Source: Phytopseudomonas daroniae
GTDB lineage: Bacteria > Pseudomonadota > Gammaproteobacteria > Pseudomonadales > Pseudomonadaceae
Length of the DNA stretch: 64,000 bases
Direction: 5' to 3'
Assembly (NCBI RefSeq): GCF_004327285.1
Contig: NZ_QJUI01000003.1
Location: 186,001-250,000, forward strand
The stretch's first letter is position 1; every line of letters begins with the position of its first letter. The notes beneath the pieces are model-generated. The model ran no database searches and was not told the origin of the DNA. It saw only the letters and a list, made by a program, of their open reading frames with translations. Below, piece by piece: positions 57,694-64,000 of this stretch. The position numbers and the translations under genes were made by a program.

Positions 57694-58371
57694 TTACAGC
57701 GCGCCGAAGACTTTCTTCGCCAGGCTGGTCGCGGCGGCTGCGGGGTTCTCGCGAATGCCGGCTTCCTGCTGGGCAATCATCTCGAACAGGCCGTCGAGCG
57801 CCTGCTCGGTCACGTAGTTTTCGATATTCGCGCTCTTGGCGTCGATCACGCCGAAGGTGGCTGCCTGGCTGGCGAAGCTGTTGTATTGCTTGGCCAGGCC
57901 GACCTGGTCGGTAGCCTGTTTGACGATGGGCAGGAACTTGGCGCGGATCTGCTCACGGCTGCTCTTGTTCAGGTATTGAGTTGCCGAGTCCTGGGGGCCG
58001 GAAAGGATGCTCTTGGCATCCTGCACGGTCATCTTCTTCACCGCGTCGACCAGTAGCGCCTGGGCTTGCGGCACGGCGGCTTCGGCGGCCTTGTTCATGC
58101 TGGTTTCCAACTGCTCGACCTGGGCACCCATGCCCATCATCTTCATGGTCTTGGCGGCCTTGCCGAGTGTACCCGGCAGCTCGATGCGCACGTCCGGATT
58201 GCCACTGAAGCCGCCAGGCTTGCCGAGTTGTTGCACGGCCACTTTGGCGCCCTGGGTGAGGGCATCCTTCAGGCCGCCGCTGGCGTCCTGTTGGCTGAGA
58301 TCGGAAAGCGACAGGGCGAACACGTTGGCGGACAGCAGCAAGCCGGTGACGAGGGTGGAGATGCGGAGCAT
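57694..58371 (-). CDS. DUF4197 exported protein
   Basis: A 225-residue protein with a signal peptide (ISTLVTGLLLSANVFA, cleavage after about 19) and a helical mature domain: VAVQQLGKPGGFSGNPDVRI, MNKAAEAAVPQAQALLVDAV and the C-terminal ALDGLFEMIAQQE. DUF4197 proteins are widespread in gammaproteobacteria and of unknown function. Convergent with mexK. Confidence 0.85.
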   Translation of the reverse strand: MLRISTLVTGLLLSANVFALSLSDLSQQDASGGLKDALTQGAKVAVQQLGKPGGFSGNPDVRIELPGTLGKAAKTMKMMGMGAQVEQLETSMNKAAEAAVPQAQALLVDAVKKMTVQDAKSILSGPQDSATQYLNKSSREQIRAKFLPIVKQATDQVGLAKQYNSFASQAATFGVIDAKSANIENYVTEQALDGLFEMIAQQEAGIRENPAAAATSLAKKVFGAL

Positions 58372-58468
58372 GGCGGTGACCTTCAGACGATGAGTTATGC
58401 AGCGAGCTTAGCAGGCGGCAGAGGTACTCGGCGAAGGTTGAAGAGCGGAGGAGGGGGCGAGGGGAGGC

Positions 58469-58491
58469 GGCACGCCCTCTGAGGGCGTGCC
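58469..58491. other. GC-rich hairpin between two minus-strand genes
   Basis: GGCACGCCCTC / GAGGGCGTGCC, 11 pairs around one base (about ten pairs with a three-base loop). It lies eight bases past the lipoprotein gene stop. It lacks a T-run, so it may be a weak terminator. Confidence 0.5.
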
Positions 58492-58498
58492 GGGTGCA

Positions 58499-59596
58499 TC
58501 ATCGTTCGATTTCGAGAACGGTCAGGCTTTCCAGGGTCAGGGCGCCGACGGCCAGGCCGTTGGCGGTCTGGAATTCGGTCAGTGCGTCAAGGGTACGCTT
58601 GCCTAGCAGGCCGTCGACGGTACCCGGGTTGAAACCGCGCTTGACCAGGCTCTGCTGCAGGCGGGTCACCAGGTTGTCGTCGATATCGTTGTCGCAGACG
58701 GTCTGGCGCGACACGATACGGGCGTTGCCCTCGAAGCGGGTGATCTGCAACTGGCGCTTCTCTTCCGGCACGATGATCTGGTTGGCTTCGACCGGCTTGA
58801 CCAGCTCGGTGGAGGCGACCTTGGTGTATTCCGGATCTATGATCACTTCCACTGCCTGGACCGGCTTGTCGACGATCCAGCGGGTGACGCTCTTGTACTC
58901 GGCCGGATCGGTTTCGACCCGCACGGTTTCCGGCGACACCAGTTTCTTGATCTTGACCACTTCCTGCTTGGCCGGCACCTGGCGTGCGCAGAAAGACATG
59001 ACGCCAGTACCGCTCGAGTAGCGGGTACCTGCTGCGCGGCACTGGTCGAGTACGGTCTTGGCTTCTTCGAGGGTGACGGTTTCCTGGGCATCCTCGTAGA
59101 CCGCCGGCACTACCACGTAGCGCTTGACCTCAGGGCGGATCATCACCTGCTCGGATACCACGCGGTAGGTCGGCGGCTCGATGCGGTAGGTCTTGGTGCC
59201 TTCGCGGGTGACCACCTGCTTGAAGCCCTTGTCGAGCTCGGCAGGGGTGACGGTGATCTTGTTGACCGAATCCTTGACCACGATGTCCTGGGTGCTCTGC
59301 ACCGGACGCGGCCTGACCTGGGCGTAGACCCAGCACTGGCCAGGCTGGATTTCGTATTCCTGGGGCTCCTGGGAACTCAGGGCGGCCACCGGCGCCTGAG
59401 CCTGCACGGGCTGGCCACTCGGCGCTGCGCGGGATACGCCCTGAGGCGCCGGCTGCGGTGTGGCTGGTGCGGTAGCGGCTTGCTGAGCGACTGGTGCCGG
59501 TTGTGCCGGTTTGTCTTCGTTATTGGTCGATGACGGCTGCATGGCGCAACCCGAAACCATGATCGCCAGTGATCCCAGAATGGTGTAATAACGCAC
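58499..59596 (-). CDS. Peptidoglycan-binding lipoprotein with Pro-x-Tyr repeats
   Basis: Predicted outer-membrane or periplasmic lipoprotein of 365 residues: lipobox VSGC with cysteine 17, a Pro/Ala/Gln-rich linker to about 80, a middle region with recurring P-x-(x)-Y units (PPTYRVVSEQV, PAVYEDAQETV, PAEYKSVTRWI, DPEYTKVASTE), and a C-terminal PG_binding_1 domain (LQQSLVKRGFNPGTVDGLLG). The function is unknown, probably envelope tethering. A mobile element sits 75 bases upstream of its start. Confidence 0.82.
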   Translation of the reverse strand: MRYYTILGSLAIMVSGCAMQPSSTNNEDKPAQPAPVAQQAATAPATPQPAPQGVSRAAPSGQPVQAQAPVAALSSQEPQEYEIQPGQCWVYAQVRPRPVQSTQDIVVKDSVNKITVTPAELDKGFKQVVTREGTKTYRIEPPTYRVVSEQVMIRPEVKRYVVVPAVYEDAQETVTLEEAKTVLDQCRAAGTRYSSGTGVMSFCARQVPAKQEVVKIKKLVSPETVRVETDPAEYKSVTRWIVDKPVQAVEVIIDPEYTKVASTELVKPVEANQIIVPEEKRQLQITRFEGNARIVSRQTVCDNDIDDNLVTRLQQSLVKRGFNPGTVDGLLGKRTLDALTEFQTANGLAVGALTLESLTVLEIER

Positions 59597-59671
59597 GAAA
59601 ATCCCTGCCCTGAATGGCCTCGACGACGCATAGTAGGGGCTGTCGCGGTAAAGCTCAATAACGGACGAATC

Positions 59672-59941
59672 CTAGGGTCTGTTGACATTTCATGCACGGC
59701 CGCGCCGGAACCCGTTTTGCCGCGAGGCAAGGCACGAGCCGCGAAGTTTAGCTGGCTAAATGAGCCGGCGAGAAACGCAGCATCGCGGCAAAACGGGCCC
59801 GGCCCTACGGGTTGCGCGGGAAATCTCGCCATGCGTCGTTGGAGGACTTGAAAAGGGAACGCCATTCCCTGCGTCCTCCGCCTCGCTTGGCGAGATTTCT
59901 CGCAGCAACGCGGCTCGCGTTGAAACGTCAACAGACCCTAG
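59672..59941. mobile_element. CTAG-flanked inverted-repeat element with two composite hairpins
   Basis: The left end GGTCTGTTGACATTTCA (59676) and the reverse complement of the right end, GGTCTGTTGACGTTTCA, differ at one of 17 bases. CTAG stands outside both ends (59672-59675, 59938-59941). Inside are a perfect 15-base-pair stem (59711-59725 with 59783-59797) holding TTTAGC/GCTAAA, and a second stem AAATCTCGCCA / TGGCGAGATTT (59821-59831, 59888-59898) holding GGAGGAC/GTCCTCC. There is no coding capacity. Confidence 0.8.
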
Positions 59942-59983
59942 CGTCGTATCAGAACGACATTACGGCCCAGGAACCCAATCGGT

Positions 59984-62467
59984 CTACATCCCGTCCAGCA
60001 ACTCCTCGCTACGATCCATCGTCACCTGGCGGATGGACAGGCGGATTTCCGCGGGTAGCACGCGCTTGGCGGCACCTTCGGCCAGTTCGGCGAATTCGGG
60101 GTGATGACTGAGTTTTCCGGCTTCGTCCTTGCGCAGCACGCCCTGGTCGAGCAGCGTCTGGATGAAGTGGCGGAACAGGCTCTTGTCGAAGAACTCCGGG
60201 GCATTCAAACCATGCAGGATCGACAGGCGCTGAGCCATGACCGTGCACAGGTCTTCCAGCTCTTCGGCGCTGATGCTGTTCTGCCCGGCGTTGAGCAACA
60301 GGGCGCTGGCCATGTAGAAACGCTGCAGGGTCTGGACGATGGCGCGTGATAGCAGGGTCAGCAGCACGAAGTGCCGCGAGCTGGGTGCCGGGCGCACGTA
60401 GAGGTCGTTCTCCACCTTGAGCAGGCCCTGTTCGACGAACGCCTCCAGCCACTGATCGACCACGCCTTCGAGTTCGTCCGCGGACCAGCGGATGTACAGC
60501 TCGGCCTGCAGATAGGGATACAGCGCATGAACGAAACGCAGGATCTGCTCGCGGCTCATTCGTCCGCTGTTCTGGAAGAAGCTCGCCAGCAGGCCGGGCA
60601 GGGCGAAGATGTGCAATACGTTGTTGCGGTAGTAGGTCATCAGGATGGCGTTCTGCTCATCCAGATAGAGAATGCGACCCAGGGCGTCCTTCTGCTCGGA
60701 GAGCAGTTGCATGCCGCGTACGTATTCAATCAGCGCCAGGCCATCGCCTTCCGGCAGGGTGGTGTGCGGTGAGTAGGGCACGCGGCGCAGCAGGCTCTGG
60801 TAAAGATCGAGGATGCGCGTCAGCGCACGTTCATCCAGGGCCAGCTTGCTGGTGGAGAGCAACGCCAGGGCCACCAGGTTGACCGGGTTGATCGCCGCCG
60901 CCTCGTTGAGGCGCTGAGCCACGCGTTCGCCAAGTCGATTGGTGGTTTCGTTGAGCCAGGTCGGGCGATAGTCCGGCCCCAGGTTCTGGTCGCGCCAGTC
61001 AGGCTGCTGCCCATCGAGAAAGCTATCGAGCTTGATCGGTTCGCCGAAGTTGACCCAGACATGGCCGAAACGCTGCTTGAGCGCGCCGATGACCTTGAAT
61101 ATATCGAAGATCGATTCCTTCTTCTTGCTCGCGCCGCGCAGCTCGCCCAGGTAGGTACGGCCCTCCAGCACGCGCTCGTAGCCGATGTACACCGGCACGA
61201 ACACCACCGGCAGGCGATGGCTCTGCAGGTAGCTGCGCAGGGTGATGGCGAGCATGCCGGTCTTGGGCCGCAGCATGCGACCCGTGCGCGAACGGCCGCC
61301 CTCTACGAAGTATTCCACCGGATAGCCCTTGCTGATCAGGGTACGCAGGTACTCGTTGAACACCGCGGTGTAGAGCGGGTTGCCCTTGAAGGTACGGCGC
61401 ATGAAGAAGGCGCCACCGCGACGTAGCAGGCCACCGATGATCGGCATGTTGAGGTTGATGCCGGCGGCGATGTGCGGTGGCGTCAGGCCGTTGCGAAACA
61501 GCAGGTAGGACAGCAGCAGGTAATCGATATGGCTGCGGTGGCAGGGTACGTAGATCACCTCGTGACCCTGGGCGATGTCCTGCACCCCTTCGATATGGTT
61601 GACCTTGATGCCGTCGTAGATCTTGTTCCAGAACCAGGACAGGATCAGCTCGAGAAAGCGAATCGCCGTGTAGGTGTAATCCGAGGCGATTTCGTTGCCG
61701 TAGCGAAGGGCCAGGGCCTCGGCCTTCTGCGCCGAGATGTTCTCGCGCTCGGCCTCTTCGGCGATGGCCTGGCGTACCTGCGGGCCATGCACCAGGCCTT
61801 TGACCAGGTTGCGTCGGTGCGACACGTCCGGGCCGATGACCGCGGCCTTCTGGTTGCGAAAGTGCACCCGCAGGATGCGGTGAACCATGCGCAGGGTGCG
61901 CTCCTGGCCCTTGTTCTGGGCGATCAGTTCGCGCAACTGGATAGGCGTGGAAAACTGCACACGGGTGGTGCGGCCCAGGATCAGAATGCTGACCAGACGG
62001 CGCAGGCGGCCGGTAACTGCCCAACTGTCGGCGAACAGCAGCTTCCAGGCGCTGGTTTCATGATCCGGCGATTGGCCCCAGAACACGCTGACCGGAATGA
62101 TCTGAGCCTCTTCCGCGCTGTGCTCGCCGAGGGCGCTGACCACCCGTTGCAAGGTCGGCGAAATGCCGCGTTTGTCCTGCCGGCCGAGCCAGTCGGGCTC
62201 CGGGGTCAGGTAGAAGAACGCCGCCGGCTCCATCAGGTCGCCCACTGCCACCGGCAACACCGGCCGTGGCAAGCCGGCCTTGGTGCACTCGCGGTCGAGC
62301 ACCGCCAGGTCGCTCACCGAAGGCTGCTGCAACACGTAGAACACCGGCTTGCTGCGGTCGAGCTTGAGGGTGAAGGCCGACTGGTTGATGGTTTCCGAGC
62401 GCACCCACAGGTACAGCAGGCGGCGCAGGGTACCGAATGCGAGACGGCGAAGCGGGGAGCGGGTCAT
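59984..62467 (-). CDS. plsB: Glycerol-3-phosphate 1-O-acyltransferase PlsB
   Basis: Inner-membrane enzyme that acylates sn-glycerol 3-phosphate, the first step of phospholipid synthesis. The 827 residues match PlsB length. Acyltransferase block I is [13 protein letters not shown], with the HX4D pair at H310 and D315; later blocks include [22 protein letters not shown] and [12 protein letters not shown]. The mobile element at 59672-59941 lies 42 bases past the stop. Confidence 0.96.
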   Translation of the reverse strand: MTRSPLRRLAFGTLRRLLYLWVRSETINQSAFTLKLDRSKPVFYVLQQPSVSDLAVLDRECTKAGLPRPVLPVAVGDLMEPAAFFYLTPEPDWLGRQDKRGISPTLQRVVSALGEHSAEEAQIIPVSVFWGQSPDHETSAWKLLFADSWAVTGRLRRLVSILILGRTTRVQFSTPIQLRELIAQNKGQERTLRMVHRILRVHFRNQKAAVIGPDVSHRRNLVKGLVHGPQVRQAIAEEAERENISAQKAEALALRYGNEIASDYTYTAIRFLELILSWFWNKIYDGIKVNHIEGVQDIAQGHEVIYVPCHRSHIDYLLLSYLLFRNGLTPPHIAAGINLNMPIIGGLLRRGGAFFMRRTFKGNPLYTAVFNEYLRTLISKGYPVEYFVEGGRSRTGRMLRPKTGMLAITLRSYLQSHRLPVVFVPVYIGYERVLEGRTYLGELRGASKKKESIFDIFKVIGALKQRFGHVWVNFGEPIKLDSFLDGQQPDWRDQNLGPDYRPTWLNETTNRLGERVAQRLNEAAAINPVNLVALALLSTSKLALDERALTRILDLYQSLLRRVPYSPHTTLPEGDGLALIEYVRGMQLLSEQKDALGRILYLDEQNAILMTYYRNNVLHIFALPGLLASFFQNSGRMSREQILRFVHALYPYLQAELYIRWSADELEGVVDQWLEAFVEQGLLKVENDLYVRPAPSSRHFVLLTLLSRAIVQTLQRFYMASALLLNAGQNSISAEELEDLCTVMAQRLSILHGLNAPEFFDKSLFRHFIQTLLDQGVLRKDEAGKLSHHPEFAELAEGAAKRVLPAEIRLSIRQVTMDRSEELLDGM

Positions 62468-62659
62468 ACGGGATCTGGCTGTGGCGACGAGCCTGGGCTC
62501 TGGGGGCGTTAGTGTGCCGGATCACCGCCCTGTCGGCAAAATCTTGTAAAACTTGGCGTTTCGCCGCGAAAAGCACATCTGGTGACCGTCTGGTTAGCAG
62601 TGAGGCGCTAGAGCACCGCCTGCTGGCCTGTCAGTCACATGCGGCCGTTCGAAGCCCTC

Positions 62660-62839
62660 TTAGACGCTGTTCACGATCTGCTGCGTTCCGCCAGCAGACG
62701 TAACATGTTCGACTGCAAGAAGGCGAGAGCAGCCGGTCGTAGGATGAAAAGAGCGTCATCCACCCTACGGGGTGAGCGTCCGCTTACGCCTTGTAGCGTT
62801 CTCTTGATTTCGGCTCGCGAGATCGTGAACAGGTTCTTA
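62660..62839. mobile_element. MITE-like element flanked by TTA repeats, plsB-sfnB gap
   Basis: The left end GACGCTGTTCACGATCT (62663) and the reverse complement of the right end, GAACCTGTTCACGATCT, agree at 15 of 17 bases. TTA flanks both ends (62660-62662, 62837-62839). The interior has AAGGCGAGAGCAGCCGGTCG, shared with the 35029 element, and an incomplete GTAGG hairpin at 62739-62768. It is non-coding. Confidence 0.82.
62739..62768. repeat. Degenerate GTAGG hairpin inside the 62660 element
   Basis: The left arm GTAGGATGA faces the right arm TCATCCACCCTAC. The right arm implies GTAGGGTGGATGA, so the left arm has lost GTGG. It is related to the hairpins at 35162 and 57616. Confidence 0.65.
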
Positions 62840-63072
62840 CACCCTCGAGCAGGCGTCGCACCACTTTCACCAGCCCCAGGTCGCCGATCTGATGGCCGAT
62901 GAATAGCACGACGGTTTCCCAGGCGCCGGATCGGCTTCGGCGCTTCCAAGCCCGTCTAACCTTATGCGAAAAAGCTATTTAATTATTTTGTATTCCTTCA
63001 ATTAGGGTATATCGATCCTGCGTCGTGGCCCCTCGTTTTGCCTGGCGCGATGTCCTGCAAATCGAGGTGTGT
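62840..63072. other. Intergenic remnant and sfnB upstream region
   Basis: Together with 62468-62659 (plsB upstream, nothing recognised) this completes the 605-base gap. On the minus strand 62842-62960 one frame reads protein-like sequence including WETVVLFIGHQIGDLGLVKV and then VRRLLEG, but has no start codon and runs into the mobile element, so it may be a gene remnant. From 62960 the sequence turns AT-rich, as expected of a promoter region for the downstream gene. Confidence 0.35.
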
Positions 63073-64000
63073 ATGGTTCGTCCGACGGCTGCCGAGAACG
63101 CTGTGTCTGCGCTGCAAAATCCCCGAGAGGTCGAACCGGACGTGGCGCCGCGGCTGGCGCCAGCGCGCATCTTGCGCAGTGACGCAGAAGCCCTGCAGGC
63201 TGCCCACGAGCTTGCCGACGCGGCCAGGGCTCAAGCCATCGAACGTGATCGTGAGCGGCAATTGCCCTGGGCGCTGGTCGAGCAGTTCACTGCCAGCGGC
63301 CTGGGTAGCATCGCCGTGCCCCGTGAGTTCGGTGGCCCACAGTTATCCTTCGGCACTATTGCAGAGGTATTCCGCATCATCTCCGCGGTGGATCCCGCAC
63401 TGGGACAGATTCCGCAGAACCAGTTCGGCATCCTCGCCCTGCTGCAGTTGCTGGCGGCCCCGGCCCAGCGCCAGCGCTTGTTCGCCAGCGTGTTGCAAGG
63501 CTGGCGCATCGGCAATGCCGGGCCCGAGCGCAGCAGCAAGCACACGCTGGATCTGCGCGCTCGTCTGCAGCGCGATGGTGAGCGGTATTTCATCAGTGGT
63601 GAGAAGTTCTATTCCACCGGCGCGATCTTCGCGCACTGGGTCGCCGCCAAGGCGCTGGATGACCAGGGGCGGCCGGTGCTGGCGCTGATCCAGCGCGGGC
63701 GCCAGGGGCTACGCATCGTCGATGACTGGTCCGGCTTCGGCCAGCGCACCACGGCCAGCGGCACGGTGCTGCTGGATCGGGTCGAGGTGGATGCCGACAA
63801 CCTGATCCCGCTGTGGCCGTTCGGCGAGCAGCCCAGTATCCAGGGTGCCGTTTCGCAATTGATCCAGGCGGCCATCGATGCGGGCATCGCCGCTGGCGCG
63901 CTGGGCGACGCGATTGCCTTCATCCGCGAGAAGTCCCGCCCCTGGGTCGATGCCAATGTCGAACGGGCCAGCGACGATCCCTATGTGATCGCCGATATCG
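63073..64000 (+). CDS. SfnB-family acyl-CoA dehydrogenase-like oxidoreductase, 5' part
   Basis: The gene begins ATG 63073 and is open to the end of the window (309 codons visible). After a variable N-terminus it reads ARILRSDAEALQAAHELADA, then RDRERQLPWALVEQFTASGL, and AVDPALGQIPQNQFGILALL. These are features of the SfnB sulfur-acquisition branch of acyl-CoA dehydrogenase-like flavoproteins, which act with FMNH2-dependent monooxygenases in using organosulfur compounds. Central-domain residues FYSTGAIFAHWV follow. The C-terminal domain is outside the window. Confidence 0.85.
   Translation, partial: MVRPTAAENAVSALQNPREVEPDVAPRLAPARILRSDAEALQAAHELADAARAQAIERDRERQLPWALVEQFTASGLGSIAVPREFGGPQLSFGTIAEVFRIISAVDPALGQIPQNQFGILALLQLLAAPAQRQRLFASVLQGWRIGNAGPERSSKHTLDLRARLQRDGERYFISGEKFYSTGAIFAHWVAAKALDDQGRPVLALIQRGRQGLRIVDDWSGFGQRTTASGTVLLDRVEVDADNLIPLWPFGEQPSIQGAVSQLIQAAIDAGIAAGALGDAIAFIREKSRPWVDANVERASDDPYVIADI

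Noticed and set aside
63026-63042. Sigma-54-type promoter (TGGC ... TTGC) upstream of the sfnB-like gene
   Set aside because: The GG and GC elements are one base too far apart and the site is only about 30 bases from the ATG. Plausible biologically, but the sequence match is not good enough to list.

Overview
The window is about 64 kb of GC-rich chromosome from a gammaproteobacterium, almost certainly a Pseudomonas. Evidence for this is the gene content and several blocks whose order matches what I recall of P. aeruginosa: the dcw cluster through lpxC-dciA-M23 peptidase-secA-argJ; sensor kinase-panE-response regulator-yajQ-mscS-ampG; DUF481-SDR-hugZ-fxsA-groES-groEL; and rsmJ plus mexL-mexJK-plsB. 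These recalled blocks sit in a different relative order here, so the lineage is rearranged with respect to P. aeruginosa. I cannot name the species. I see no tRNA, rRNA, CRISPR array, prophage or complete insertion sequence.

Layout. 1-15803: tightly packed plus-strand division and cell-wall cluster (ftsI 3' part, murE, murF, mraY, murD, ftsW, murG, murC, ddlB, ftsQ, ftsA, ftsZ, lpxC), many genes overlapping by ATGA junctions. 16055-21913: dciA on the minus strand, an M23 peptidase, secA and argJ. 22023-25525: GST, MutT/ThiE fusion, AEC permease and pseudouridine synthase. 25515-30025: a minus-strand operon of response regulator, panE, histidine kinase and cobalamin adenosyltransferase. 30301-34988: yajQ, mscS, ampG, an alkyltransferase-like DNA repair protein and a DUF481 outer-membrane protein. 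35312-39676: SDR, hugZ, fxsA and groESL with a sigma-32-like promoter. 39851-43142: a small exported protein, a PEP mutase-family enzyme, an extensin-like protein, an unknown protein and rsmJ.

43209-52526 looks like an accessory block: an EamA exporter with a divergent LysR regulator, then a gallate degradation cluster (galT, galA, galR, galB, galC, galD) encoding uptake, ring cleavage, tautomerisation, hydration and aldol cleavage to pyruvate plus oxaloacetate, then a GFA-family protein. GalR carries two LysR-type DNA-binding domains in tandem. An 18-of-20 matching sequence lies upstream of both galT and galB and is a good candidate for its operator. 52688-57610 is mexL-mexJK, followed by a DUF4197 protein, a peptidoglycan-binding lipoprotein, plsB, and the start of an sfnB-like acyl-CoA dehydrogenase running off the end.

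The least described content is intergenic. Three short elements (20446-20590, 35029-35297, 62660-62839) share GAACCTGTTCACGATCT-type inverted ends and each is flanked by a direct TNA repeat (TGA, TTA, TTA), the hallmark of non-autonomous elements moved by an IS5-family (IS1031-group-like) transposase. One sits on the secA stop codon, which is one of the two target copies. A fourth element (59672-59941) has different ends and CTAG flanks, and a fifth (42196-42336) has a third kind of end but shares its interior with the secA-linked copy. Hairpins built on GTAGG(GTGG)AT recur three times, two of them nested in the TNA elements.
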